Part shown: in pieces, positions 15,638 to 27,580 of the stretch | How the letters are laid out: each line of letters opens with the position of its first letter | How positions within the stretch are numbered: the first letter of the stretch is position 1 | DNA from: Bradyrhizobium sp. ORS 278 | GTDB lineage: Bacteria > Pseudomonadota > Alphaproteobacteria > Rhizobiales > Xanthobacteraceae | Length of the DNA: 64,000 nt | Assembly: GCF_000026145.1 (NCBI RefSeq) | Contig: NC_009445.1 | Span: 5,610,501-5,674,500, forward strand | Reading direction: 5' to 3' | The notes under the pieces: model-generated | Database searches by the model: none | Told to the model about the DNA's origin: nothing | What the model saw: the letters and a program-made list of their open reading frames with translations, nothing else | Position numbers and translations under genes: made by a program

Positions 15638-17140
15638 TTACTCGGCCGCCTGGAGAAGGGGCTTCGGCGCCTGCTTCCAGGGAGCCTTGGTCATCTTCCA
15701 GACCGGCGAGTTGATCGCCATGTCCATGTCGCGGGCGAAGATCGCGAACCCGTCATAGCCATGGTAGGGACCCGAGTAGTCCCAGGAGTGCATCTGGCGG
15801 AACGGCACGCCCATCTTCTGGAAGACGTACTTTTCCTTGATGCCCGAGCCGACCAGGTCCGGCTGGACCTTCTCGACGAACTTCTCGAACTCGTAGCCGG
15901 TCACGTCGTCATAGATCAGCGTGCCGTCCTTGACGTAATGCTGGGCGGTGCGCTGATAGTCGTCGTTGTGGGCGAACTCGTAACCGGTGCCGACGACCTC
16001 CATGCCGAGGTCCTCGTAGGCGCCGATCACGTGGCGCGGACGCAGGCCGCCGACGAACAGCATCACGGTCTTGCCTTCCAGGCGCGGCCGGTACTTGGCG
16101 ATCACGGCGTCCATCAGGGGCTGGTACTTGGCGATGACGCGCTCGGCACCTTCCTTGATCTTGTCGTCGAAATAGCTGGCGATCTTACGCAGCGATTCGG
16201 CGATCTTGCTCGGCCCGAAGAAGTTGTACTCGCACCACGGAATACCGAACTTCTCTTCCATGTGACGCGAGATGTAGTTCATCGAGCGGTAGCAGTGCAG
16301 CACGTTGAGCTTCGCTTTCGGCGTCGCCTCGAGCTCGGCCAGTGAGCCGTCGCCCGACCACTGGGCGATCACGCGCAGGCCCATCTCCTCGAGCAGGATG
16401 CGCGAGGACCAGGCGTCGCCGCCGATGTTGTAGTCGCCGATGATCGCGACGTCGTAATCCGACGGCTCGAAGCGCGGCGCGGCGTCGGCCGGCAGCTTGT
16501 CGAACACCCAGTCCCGGATCGCGTCGTTGGCGATGTGGTGGCCGAGCGACTGGGAGACACCGCGGAAGCCTTCGCAGCGGACGGGGACGATGGTCTTGCC
16601 GTCGTACTCCTTCGACTTGACCTTCGACACCGCCTCGATGTCGTCGCCGATCAGGCCGATCGGGCATTCCGACTGCACGGTGATGCCGTTGTTCAGCGGG
16701 AACAGCTCCTGGATCTCGTCCATGATCTTGGCGAGCTTCTTGTCGCCGCCGAACACGATGTCCTTCTCCTGGAAGTCGGAGGTGAACTGCATCGTGACGA
16801 AGGTGTCGATGCCGGTCGTGCCGATGTAGTAGTTGCGGCGCGCCGCCCAGGAATACTGGCCGCAGCCGACCGGGCCGTGGCTGATGTGGATCATGTCCTT
16901 GATCGGACCCCACACCACGCCCTTCGAGCCGGCGTAGGCGCAGCCGCGGATGGTCATCACGCCCGGGATCGACTTGATGTTCGACTTGACGCCGCAGTCC
17001 GACTTGCCGGACTCGTGGACGTTGAGATGCTTGGCGCGACGCTTGGCGGTCTTCTCGGGGTAGACCTTGAGGACCTCGGCGATCAGTTCCTTGTTGCGTG
17101 CCTTGATCTCGGCAACGCTTTGTTTCTCGATAACGCTCAT
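15638..17140 (-). CDS. nifD: Nitrogenase MoFe protein alpha chain NifD
   Basis: The alpha subunit, which holds FeMo-co. The 500-residue protein has P-cluster ligands Cys67 (IRGCAYAG), Cys93 ([10 protein letters not shown]) and Cys159 ([11 protein letters not shown]). The FeMo-co ligands are Cys283 ([10 protein letters not shown]) and His451 ([12 protein letters not shown]). Length and motifs are those of Mo nitrogenase, not V or Fe-only. Start ATG 17140 follows AGGAAAAAG. It lies between nifH and nifK with a stem-loop on each side. Confidence 0.98.
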   Translation of the reverse strand: MSVIEKQSVAEIKARNKELIAEVLKVYPEKTAKRRAKHLNVHESGKSDCGVKSNIKSIPGVMTIRGCAYAGSKGVVWGPIKDMIHISHGPVGCGQYSWAARRNYYIGTTGIDTFVTMQFTSDFQEKDIVFGGDKKLAKIMDEIQELFPLNNGITVQSECPIGLIGDDIEAVSKVKSKEYDGKTIVPVRCEGFRGVSQSLGHHIANDAIRDWVFDKLPADAAPRFEPSDYDVAIIGDYNIGGDAWSSRILLEEMGLRVIAQWSGDGSLAELEATPKAKLNVLHCYRSMNYISRHMEEKFGIPWCEYNFFGPSKIAESLRKIASYFDDKIKEGAERVIAKYQPLMDAVIAKYRPRLEGKTVMLFVGGLRPRHVIGAYEDLGMEVVGTGYEFAHNDDYQRTAQHYVKDGTLIYDDVTGYEFEKFVEKVQPDLVGSGIKEKYVFQKMGVPFRQMHSWDYSGPYHGYDGFAIFARDMDMAINSPVWKMTKAPWKQAPKPLLQAAE

Positions 17141-17176
17141 CTGGCTTTTTCCTCGATGATCGGTTGCGGAGATCGC

Positions 17177-17202
17177 CCGGCCCGTCGAACACGACGGGCC
17201 GG
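17177..17202 (-). other. Strong stem-loop between nifH and nifD
   Basis: Perfect 11-bp stem ccggcccgtcg / cgacgggccgg with a 4-base loop. Such a structure just after nifH could stabilise the nifH segment and help make more Fe protein than MoFe protein from one operon. Confidence 0.8.
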
Positions 17203-17217
17203 ATGACCGGTGACGCT

Positions 17218-18243
<1,026 letters not shown>

Positions 18244-18267
18244 TCAACCATTGCCTGAACAGAGTTT

Positions 18268-18283
18268 TGCAACTGATGTGCCA
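18268..18283 (-). promoter_or_regulatory. Sigma-54 promoter of nifH
   Basis: Minus strand TGGCACATCAGTTGCA, a strong -24/-12 element of the classic nifH type, leaving a leader of about 150 bases before the nifH start. Confidence 0.93.
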
Positions 18284-18352
18284 GAGCTTTGGAATCGTTA
18301 AAAAGGCCATGTTTTGAAAGAGATGCGGCCAAGCTCGAAGCTAGGATGAGCT

Positions 18353-18418
18353 TGTTGCAAACCCGACATCGGAGTTTTTCACCCGACGCTCCCGCGACGT
18401 GCTGTCCGAAACGACACA
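18353..18418. promoter_or_regulatory. Two NifA sites of nifH
   Basis: Exact TGT-N10-ACA motifs at 18353-18368 and 18403-18418, about 70 and 120 bases upstream of the nifH -24 box. The second lies about 75 bases upstream of the divergent plus-strand promoter at 18491. Confidence 0.86.
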
Positions 18419-18490
18419 TGTCGTCGCCGGCTCCACGCAGCGCCGCAGCGAACTTTCCTCGCAGCGCTTGTATGAAGCCCGCTCAGGCCG

Positions 18491-18506
18491 CGGTACGGAG
18501 TTTGCT
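18491..18506 (+). promoter_or_regulatory. Candidate sigma-54 promoter of the receiver-like gene and sufE
   Basis: CGGTACGGAGTTTGCT matches TGGCACG-N4-TTGCT with two differences and correct GG-N10-GC spacing. Predicted transcription start is near 18517, leaving a leader with a CAGGAG ribosome site. Confidence 0.6.
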
Positions 18507-18519
18507 TGATGTAGATCAA
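18506..18519. promoter_or_regulatory. FixK/FNR-type box
   Basis: TTGATGTAGATCAA is a perfect TTGAT-N4-ATCAA anaerobox. It begins at the -12 element of the candidate sigma-54 promoter and would cover the predicted transcription start, a repressor-like position for that promoter. A class II activator role would put the start codon at about +1, which is unlikely. Confidence 0.72.
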
Positions 18520-18553
18520 ACCCGTTTGCGGACGGGGCAGCAGGAGTATTTCG

Positions 18554-18946
18554 ATGTCCGGCAAAGCTTGCGTCTTTGTCATTGAAGCCGACCAGGTGAT
18601 CCGCTCGGCGCTCGGCTATATCCTCAGCGAGCGTCACGAGACATTCACCTTCGCCGAGACCGCGGACGCGCTGAGCAAGGCCGCCCGGGCCACGCCCGAC
18701 GCGGTGCTGATCGGCAGCAGCATTCTGGAGGACGACGGCGCCGAGACGGTCGGCATGCTCGCCCGCAAGATGCATCAGGCCGGCATCATCGTCGTGGCCG
18801 GCTCGACCAAGTCGCCGCTGGCGCTGGCTGGTCTTCGCCAGGGCGCCGAGGCCATCATCGCCAAGCCGATCACCTTCGACGGCGTGACGCATGCGGTCGA
18901 TACGGTGCTGGCGCGCCGCGGCACTGAGCCGAGCCTCGCGACGTAG
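18554..18946 (+). CDS. Receiver-like protein lacking the phospho-acceptor Asp
   Basis: A 130-residue single-domain protein with the fold pattern of response-regulator receivers: ACVFVIEADQVIRSAL at the start, Ser84 in VVAGSTKS and the conserved Lys104 in IAKPIT. At the phospho-acceptor position the expected Asp is Gly54 (VLIGSSILEDD), so normal phosphorylation looks impossible. No output domain is present. It probably acts as a protein-interaction module. It sits divergent from nifH and 45 bases before sufE, with sigma-54-like and FixK-like elements upstream. Start ATG 18554 follows CAGGAG. Confidence 0.85.
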   Translation: MSGKACVFVIEADQVIRSALGYILSERHETFTFAETADALSKAARATPDAVLIGSSILEDDGAETVGMLARKMHQAGIIVVAGSTKSPLALAGLRQGAEAIIAKPITFDGVTHAVDTVLARRGTEPSLAT

Positions 18947-18991
18947 CCGCGCCGAGGCGGATTGAGATCAGCAGACGACCAGGAGAGGATC

Positions 18992-19450
18992 ATGTTGAAG
19001 ATGGTGCAGACGGCAGCTCCCGCGAATCCCGATATCGAGGACATCGTCGAGAATTTTGCCCTGCTCGACGACTGGGACGACCGCTACCGCTACGTCATCG
19101 AGCTTGGCCGCGGCCTGACGCCCCTGGCCGACGCCGACCGCAACGACAGCAACAAGGTGCAGGGCTGCACCAGCCAGGTGTGGGTCGCCACCTCGGTGCG
19201 CCACGGTGCGGCGCCGGTGCTGGACTTCGTCGGCGACAGCGACGCCCACATCGTCCGCGGCCTGGTCGCGATCCTCCTGGCGATGGTCTCCGGCCACACC
19301 GCGCCGGAGATCCTCGCCGCCGATCCGATCGCATTGTTCGAGAAGCTCGGGCTGCGCGAGCATCTGACGCCGCAGCGTTCCAACGGCTTCCGCTCGATGG
19401 TGAGCCGGATCAAGGCGGATGCGCAGGCGGCGATGGCCGCGGCGGCATAA
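18992..19450 (+). CDS. sufE: SufE-type sulfur acceptor
   Basis: SufE takes persulfide sulfur from SufS and passes it to the SufBCD scaffold. The 152-residue protein has the conserved LDDWDDRYRYVIELGR segment, the active Cys59 in VQGCTSQVW and the SGHTAPEIL region. Start ATG 18992 follows AGGAGAGG. It lies on the opposite strand from, and convergent with, sufS, so the sulfur-transfer pair is split between two operons, both with nif-type promoters. Confidence 0.94.
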   Translation: MLKMVQTAAPANPDIEDIVENFALLDDWDDRYRYVIELGRGLTPLADADRNDSNKVQGCTSQVWVATSVRHGAAPVLDFVGDSDAHIVRGLVAILLAMVSGHTAPEILAADPIALFEKLGLREHLTPQRSNGFRSMVSRIKADAQAAMAAAA

Positions 19451-19501
19451 GTCGAATCGGCTGGTTTGCTTGTTTAATTGAGCCCGTCTAGCGCGGCATA
19501 C

Positions 19502-19670
19502 ACCCTCTCCCCTTGTGGGAGAGGGTGGCGCGCACGAGCGCAGCGAAGGCGCGCCGGGTGAGGGGTTGCGTCGGCATACTCAGACGTTAGTGATTTGCGG
19601 AGACAACCCCTCACCCGAGCGAGTCTGGAGCTGATAGCGGTGTAGCCCTCTCCCACAAGGGGAGAGGGCG
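19502..19670. repeat. Large inverted repeat between sufE and sufS
   Basis: The left arm ccctctccccttgtgggag and its near-exact inverse at the right end (ctcccacaaggggagaggg) enclose a second inverted pair around ggtgaggggttg / caacccctcaccc. It sits between convergent genes and may also act as a bidirectional terminator. Confidence 0.85.
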
Positions 19671-19719
19671 CAGCAATTGGCACCGCTTCTTCGCGTCAAT
19701 TGCGCGCGGAATTCTGTCT

Positions 19720-20964
19720 CTACGAGAAGAACTCCTGCGCCTTCTTCAGCGCGCGCACCAGCACGTCGACCTCTTCCCGCGTGTTGTACATCGCGAACGA
19801 CGCCCGGCAGGTCGCGGACACGCCGAAGCGCTCCAAGAGCGGCATGGCGCAGTGGGTCCCGGCGCGCACCGCGACGCCGGAACGGTCAATGACCGTTGCA
19901 AAATCGTGGGCATGGGCGCCCTGCATCTCGAACGAGACGATGGCGCCCTTGTCGGCGGCGTTGCCGATGATGCGCAGCGAATTGATCTCGCGGAGCTGCT
20001 CGGTCGCGTAGGTCACGAGATCATGCTCATGCGCCGCGATACGCTGCTTGCCGATCGAGGCGACGTAGTCGATCGCGGCGCCGAGGCCTGCGGCCTCGAC
20101 GATCGGCGGCGTGCCGGCCTCGAAGCGGTGCGGCGGATCGCCATAGGTGACCCAGTCGCGTGACACCTCGCGGATCATCTCGCCGCCGCCGTTGAACGGC
20201 GGCATCGAGGCCAGGAGCTCGCGCTTTCCATACAGCGCACCGATCCCGGTCGGGCCGTAGATCTTGTGCCCGGTGATGCAGTAGAAATCCGCATCGATAT
20301 CCCGGACGTCGACCTCCATGTGCACCGCAGCCTGCGAGCCGTCGACGAGCACCGGAATGCCGCGGTCATGCGCGATGCGGATGACCTCCTTCACAGGCAC
20401 GACCGTGCCGAGCACGTTCGACATCTGCGTCATCGCCACCATCTTGGTGCGCGGGCTCAGCAGCTTCTCGAATTCATCCAGCAGGAAGTTGCCGTCATCG
20501 TCGACGGGAGCCCACTTGATCACGGCGCCCTGGCGCTCCCGGAGGAAATGCCAGGGAATGATGTTGGCGTGGTGCTCCATGATCGAGAGCACGATCTCGT
20601 CGCCCGGCCCGATGCGCTCGCGGCCGAAGGTTTGGGCCACCAGGTTCACCGCCTCGGTGGCACCGCGGGTGAAGATGATCTGCTCGGGGCTCTCGGCGTT
20701 GAGGAAGGTCGCCACCTTGGCGCGGGCGCCCTCATAGGCCTCGGTGGCGGCGTTGGCGAGATAATGCAGCCCGCGATGCACGTTGGCGTATTCGGACGTG
20801 TAGACCTGGTTCATCCGGTCCAGCACGGCCTGCGGCTTCTGCGCCGAGGCGGCGTTGTCGAGATAGACCAGCGGCTTGCCGTGGACCTGCATGCCGAGAA
20901 TGGGAAAATCCGCCCGGATGCGGCTGACGTCGTAGCCGCTCCCGTTCACCGCTGCATGCATCAT
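19720..20964 (-). CDS. sufS: Cysteine desulfurase SufS
   Basis: A 414-residue group II cysteine desulfurase. The PLP lysine is K234 (TGHKIYGPTG) and the catalytic cysteine is Cys372 in the short loop RAGTHCAMPL. With SufE it supplies sulfur to the SufBCD scaffold. It directly follows sufD with no gap and ends the minus-strand operon fdx-sufBCDS. The window has no iscU, so SUF and NifS are the visible sulfur systems. Confidence 0.95.
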   Translation of the reverse strand: MMHAAVNGSGYDVSRIRADFPILGMQVHGKPLVYLDNAASAQKPQAVLDRMNQVYTSEYANVHRGLHYLANAATEAYEGARAKVATFLNAESPEQIIFTRGATEAVNLVAQTFGRERIGPGDEIVLSIMEHHANIIPWHFLRERQGAVIKWAPVDDDGNFLLDEFEKLLSPRTKMVAMTQMSNVLGTVVPVKEVIRIAHDRGIPVLVDGSQAAVHMEVDVRDIDADFYCITGHKIYGPTGIGALYGKRELLASMPPFNGGGEMIREVSRDWVTYGDPPHRFEAGTPPIVEAAGLGAAIDYVASIGKQRIAAHEHDLVTYATEQLREINSLRIIGNAADKGAIVSFEMQGAHAHDFATVIDRSGVAVRAGTHCAMPLLERFGVSATCRASFAMYNTREEVDVLVRALKKAQEFFS

Positions 20965-22290
20965 CTACTCCCGTCGTCCGAGCCAGCCCAGCAGCGCCCC
21001 GGTCAGCGCGTCACGCACGGCTTCGTTGGCCGCGCCCTCGATGATCTCGCCGATGAAGGCCTGGATCAGCAGCGCCTTGGCCTCCGCCGGCGGAATGCCA
21101 CGGGCCATCAGATAGAACAGCAGCTCGTCGTCGATCGCGCCGGTCGTGGTGCCGTGGCCGCACTGCACGTCGTCGGCGAAGATCTCGAGCTCCGGCTTGC
21201 TATCGGCCTCGGCCTCGTCGGACAGCAGCAGCGCCCGCGACATCATCTTGGCGTCGGTCTTCTGCGCACCCGGGGCGACCGTGATCTTGCCCTGGAACAC
21301 GGCGCGGGCGGTGTCGCCGACCACCGCCTTGAAGGTCTCGCGGCTCTGGCCGTTCTCGGCGGCATGCTCGATCGACAGCGTCGTGTCGGCGTGCTGCGTC
21401 CCTGACAGCAGCGAACCGCCGCGGATGTCGGCGACGGTACCCTCGCCCGCCAGGCGGACGAACAGCTGGTTGCGGACCAGGCTGCCGCCGGCAACGAAGC
21501 CGAGCTGATTGAAGGTCGCGCGCGCGCCGATATTGGCGAGCAGCGAGCCGATATGCAGCGCGCTGCCGCCCTCGCTGACGACCTTGATGTGGTCGATCCG
21601 CGCCTCGTCGCCGACGACGAGCTGCATCGCGGTGTTGACCTGATACTCGCTGCCGTCGGGCCCCTGATGCGACTCGACGATGGTGGCGCTCGCGCCCGCA
21701 CCGATATTGACCAGCGAGCGGGTGAACATCGAGGTCGCGACCCAGTTGGTCGTGACGAAGGCGACATGGATCGGCCGGCTCAGCGCGGTGCCCGGCGCGA
21801 CAAGGATCACGACGCCATTGGCGGCGAGCGCGGTGTTGAGCGCCAGCGCCGGATCGTCATCCGGTACGATCGCGCCGAGGCGCTGCGACAGCAGCGGCTT
21901 GTCGGCGGCGAGCGCATCCGCCATCGGCTGAATGGTGAGGCCGGTCTCGAGCTCGGCGAGGTCGGAGAGCTCAGGTACGAATGCGCCATCGACGATGACG
22001 AGCTTGCGGAAGCCGGCGCCGACGAACAGGTCCTTTGCCTCTCTGGCCCTGGCCTTGGCCGCGTCGTCCGGCAGCGAGGCGAGCCGCTTGGCTTCCTTCA
22101 TCTGCGTCCGCAGATCGGTGTAGCGCCACGCCTCGACCCGCCGGTGTGGCAGGCCGACCGCCGTGAAGCGATCGAACGCAGCGGCGCGCACCGCCGTGAT
22201 CTCCTCGCCGCCCGGCAGATAGCGGCGGGCGACCTGGTACAGATCGGCCAATCCCAGCTCGGCCTTGGTCTTGCGGATCGCGACGCCCAT
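20965..22290 (-). CDS. sufD: Fe-S assembly scaffold subunit SufD
   Basis: A 441-residue SufB/SufD-type beta-helix protein. It partners SufB and SufC to build [4Fe-4S] clusters. Family signs are RRVEAWRYTDLR near the N-terminus, and the C-terminal DDVQCGHGTTTGAIDDELLF segment with its His and Cys followed by MARGIPPAEAKALLIQAF. Start ATG 22290 lies 18 bases after the sufC stop. Length is normal. Confidence 0.95.
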   Translation of the reverse strand: MGVAIRKTKAELGLADLYQVARRYLPGGEEITAVRAAAFDRFTAVGLPHRRVEAWRYTDLRTQMKEAKRLASLPDDAAKARAREAKDLFVGAGFRKLVIVDGAFVPELSDLAELETGLTIQPMADALAADKPLLSQRLGAIVPDDDPALALNTALAANGVVILVAPGTALSRPIHVAFVTTNWVATSMFTRSLVNIGAGASATIVESHQGPDGSEYQVNTAMQLVVGDEARIDHIKVVSEGGSALHIGSLLANIGARATFNQLGFVAGGSLVRNQLFVRLAGEGTVADIRGGSLLSGTQHADTTLSIEHAAENGQSRETFKAVVGDTARAVFQGKITVAPGAQKTDAKMMSRALLLSDEAEADSKPELEIFADDVQCGHGTTTGAIDDELLFYLMARGIPPAEAKALLIQAFIGEIIEGAANEAVRDALTGALLGWLGRRE

Positions 22291-22308
22291 GCTCGTGCTC
22301 CCCGCCCC

Positions 22309-23070
<762 letters not shown>

Positions 23071-23108
23071 CGAACACTCCTCATCTGTTGTCGCCGCGCG
23101 CGACGTCC

Positions 23109-24626
23109 TTATCCGACTGAACCTTCGAGGCTGATCGAGATCAGCTTCTGCGCCTCGACCGCGAACTCCATCGGCAGCTGCTGCAGCACGTCCTTGACGA
23201 AGCCGTTGACGACGAGGCCGACCGCCTCTTCCTGGCTGAGACCGCGCTGGATGCAGTAGAACAGCACGTCCTCCGAGATCTTCGAGGTCGTCGCCTCATG
23301 CTCGAACACCGCCGAGGAATTCTTGGCCTCGATATAGGGCACGGTGTGCGCGCCGCATTTGTCGCCGATCAGCAGCGAATCGCAGGCGGTGAAGTTGCGC
23401 GCGCCGGACGCCTTGCGGTGGGCGCTGACGAGGCCGCGATAGGTGTTCTGCGACTTGCCCGCGGCGATGCCCTTGGAGATGATCCGGCTCGACGTGTTCT
23501 TGCCGAGATGGATCATTTTGGTGCCGCTATCGACCTGCTGGAAGCCGTTGGAGATCGCGATCGAATAGAACTCGCCGCTCGAATTGTCGCCGCGCAGGAT
23601 GCAGCTCGGATATTTCCAGGTGATCGCGGAGCCCGTCTCGACCTGCGTCCAGGAGATCTTCGAATTGACGCCGCGGCAATCACCACGCTTGGTGACGAAG
23701 TTGTAAATGCCGCCCACGCCTTCCGAATTGCCGGGATACCAGTTCTGCACTGTCGAATATTTGATCTCGGCATCGTCCAGCGCGACCAGCTCGACGACGG
23801 CGGCATGCAGCTGGTTCTCGTCGCGCTGCGGCGCGGTGCAACCCTCGAGATAGGAGACGTAGGCGCCCTTGTCGGCGATGATCAACGTCCGCTCGAACTG
23901 GCCGGTGTTGCGCTCGTTGATGCGGAAATAGGTCGACAGCTCCATCGGGCAGCGCACGCCCGGCGGGATGTAGACGAACGACCCGTCGGAGAACACCGCC
24001 GAATTCAACGTCGCAAAATAGTTGTCGGTGGTCGGCACCACCGTGCCGAGATACTTCTGCACTAGGTCGGGATGCTCGCGCAGCGCCTCGGAGATCGGCA
24101 TGAAGATCACGCCAGCCTTCTTCAGCTCCTCCTTGAAGGTGGTCGCCACCGACACCGAGTCGAACACGGCATCGACCGCGATCTTGGTACGCGGCGCCGC
24201 CGCCTCGCCATCCTCGGATTCCGCGGCTACGGTGGGACGCTCGACGCCTTCGAGCAGTTCGACCTCGCGCAGGGGAATGCCGAGCTTCTCATAGGTTTTG
24301 AGGATCTCCGGATCGATCTCGTCGAGCGAGGCGACTTTCTTCTTCGGCTTCGGCGCCGAATAGTAATAGAGATCCTGATAGTCGATCTTCGGATAGCCGA
24401 CGCGGGCCCAGGTCGGCTCGGTCATGGTCAGCCAGCGGCGATACGCCTCCAGCCGCCATTCCAGCATCCAGGCCGGCTCGTTCTTCTTCGCCGAGATGAA
24501 GCGGATGGTGTCTTCCGACAGGCCCTTCGGAGCCTTCTCGGATTCGATCTGCGTCTCGAACCCGTAACGATATTGATCGACGTCAATGCCCTTGACGCGA
24601 TCAATGGTCTCCTGAACCGCTGCCAT
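23109..24626 (-). CDS. sufB: Fe-S assembly scaffold subunit SufB
   Basis: A 505-residue SufB. Conserved segments include [49 protein letters not shown], and the C-terminal [20 protein letters not shown]. It is the scaffold on which SUF clusters form. It follows the small ferredoxin by 39 bases and precedes sufC. Start ATG 24626 is preceded by a GGAAG-type ribosome site. Confidence 0.97.
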   Translation of the reverse strand: MAAVQETIDRVKGIDVDQYRYGFETQIESEKAPKGLSEDTIRFISAKKNEPAWMLEWRLEAYRRWLTMTEPTWARVGYPKIDYQDLYYYSAPKPKKKVASLDEIDPEILKTYEKLGIPLREVELLEGVERPTVAAESEDGEAAAPRTKIAVDAVFDSVSVATTFKEELKKAGVIFMPISEALREHPDLVQKYLGTVVPTTDNYFATLNSAVFSDGSFVYIPPGVRCPMELSTYFRINERNTGQFERTLIIADKGAYVSYLEGCTAPQRDENQLHAAVVELVALDDAEIKYSTVQNWYPGNSEGVGGIYNFVTKRGDCRGVNSKISWTQVETGSAITWKYPSCILRGDNSSGEFYSIAISNGFQQVDSGTKMIHLGKNTSSRIISKGIAAGKSQNTYRGLVSAHRKASGARNFTACDSLLIGDKCGAHTVPYIEAKNSSAVFEHEATTSKISEDVLFYCIQRGLSQEEAVGLVVNGFVKDVLQQLPMEFAVEAQKLISISLEGSVG

Positions 24627-24665
24627 CTCTCACTCCGCTTCCAAGCTGTCGACGAGGTGCCCGCG

Positions 24666-24860
24666 TCAGGCGGGCACGCAGGTGTCCGGCACCGGACAGA
24701 CGGCGGCGCATTGCGGCGCGTCGAAGTGGCCCTCGCACTCCGTGCACTTCTTCGGATCGATGATGTACATGTCGTTCTTCAGCCGAATGGCCGCGTTCGG
24801 ACATTCGAACTCGCAGGCTCCGCAGACCGTGCATTGTGAGGCGATGATCTTGTAGGTCAT
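24666..24860 (-). CDS. Small 2x[4Fe-4S] ferredoxin heading the SUF operon
   Basis: A 64-residue FdxN-type ferredoxin with [12 protein letters not shown] and a second C-x2-C-x8-C-x3-CP cluster. It is closely similar to the ferredoxin after nifB (1-196): both open with [11 protein letters not shown] and share DPKKCTEC and the QCAAVCPV block. Start ATG 24860 is chosen because it aligns with that paralogue and follows GGGGAACAGC. It is the first gene after a sigma-54 promoter with two NifA sites, so it is expected only during nitrogen fixation. Confidence 0.92.
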   Translation of the reverse strand: MTYKIIASQCTVCGACEFECPNAAIRLKNDMYIIDPKKCTECEGHFDAPQCAAVCPVPDTCVPA

Positions 24861-24913
24861 GTGCTGTTCCCCGCGCTCCAGCGACATCGGACGATGTCTT
24901 TCAGGCATGATCT

Positions 24914-24929
24914 TTCAAGCACCGTGCCA
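24914..24929 (-). promoter_or_regulatory. Sigma-54 promoter of the fdx-sufBCDS operon
   Basis: Minus strand TGGCACGGTGCTTGAA: perfect -24 half, correct spacing, and TTGA in place of TTGC at -12. It lies about 55 bases upstream of the ferredoxin start. Confidence 0.78.
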
Positions 24930-24985
24930 GAGCGCATTTGGTTGATTTCTAAGGAGGATTCTAAATGGCCCGGGCGGCGGTCAGC

Positions 24986-25020
24986 TGTCGCGCTCCCGAC
25001 AGCATGTCGTAAGTGCGACA
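24986..25020. promoter_or_regulatory. Two adjacent NifA sites of the SUF operon
   Basis: TGTCGCGCTCCCGACA (24986-25001) and TGTCGTAAGTGCGACA (25005-25020) are exact TGT-N10-ACA sites with the wider TGTCG-N6-CGACA palindrome. They lie 19 bases apart, start to start, 57 and 76 bases upstream of the -24 box. Confidence 0.88.
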
Positions 25021-25078
25021 GGCGCTGTTGATGAGCGTGCGCTCGGTTTGTCGAGCTGTTCGCCGCGCGACCGGTGAG

Positions 25079-25309
25079 CTCCCCTCACCCTTGCGGGGAG
25101 GGGTCGGGGGTGGGGGTCTCCGGGCGCTGAACGTCGTGAGTCCGATGGATTGCTGTGGGATCGCTCGAAGACGACCGTGAGCTAAGTCAGCACTCGGTCT
25201 ACCAACGAAGGGCGATGGTTCTGACAACGAAAAGAGCACCAGCGCGCATCACGGCAGTGTGCTCGTGGACCCCTACCCCCGACCCCTCCCCGCAAGGGGG
25301 AGGGGAGCC
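25079..25309. repeat. Inverted repeat between nifA and the SUF promoter region
   Basis: Left arm ctcccctcacccttgcgggg plus gaggggtcgggggtg; right arm is its inverted near-copy ending gcaagggggaggggagc. No gene is seen between 24861 and 25379. Confidence 0.82.
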
Positions 25310-25379
25310 CACCACCGTCGGCGCGCGAGCTCGGATTTCACGACCATCGGATCGATGACGATGCATGCACCCATAACAG

Positions 25380-25405
25380 AAAAGGCGCACATCCGCGCGC
25401 CTTTT
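25380..25405 (-). terminator. Terminator after nifA
   Basis: ggcgc / gcgcc stem with an 8-base loop, flanked on both sides by four-base A and T runs, 23 bases past the nifA stop. It can work in either direction. Confidence 0.65.
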
Positions 25406-25427
25406 GATCCGAGCAAAATCAATCCGC

Positions 25428-27167
<1,740 letters not shown>

Positions 27168-27233
27168 GGTCGCTTCTCTGATGGTCACGGACGCTCTTGA
27201 CGAGAACACCCGCGATTGTAGGCGTTCTAACAT

Positions 27234-27580
27234 CCTTCCTTAATTGCAGATGATTGTCGTGCCTAACTTTGCTGCATTGCCGCAGAAGTAGTGTGCAGCA
27301 AAAAGAACAGAAAAGCTGCAGAACTTCATGATCTTAACAAATTAGTTTACACCGCCGCCGACGCACACATGGCACGACCTATGACGCGATGAAAATCGCG
27401 TAGCTGACGAATTCCTGTTGTCTTCCCGACACCTAGGATTCAGCATACGCACCGGTTTGCGAGCAGCTCGCAAAGCGTCGAACTGAACACCTACTTTCCA
27501 CATCCGCCGTAGCACTCGCCGCATGCGGCTGCCAGCTTTTGACGTCGCACGTCTCACATCGGCGTGTCGCTCAATTCAAT
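27234..27580. other. Intergenic region between fixR and nifA
   Basis: These 347 bases hold no convincing gene. AT-richer stretches (ttaacaaattagtttacac) suggest a promoter or RNA processing site, but no -24/-12 or FixK box points at nifA. A palindromic gcagc / gctgc pair around 27296-27327 is the only structure noted. Confidence 0.5.

Noticed and set aside
27370..27385. TGGCACGACCTATGAC between fixR and nifA
   Set aside because: Perfect -24 half, but no TTGC at -12 and it points away from nifA.
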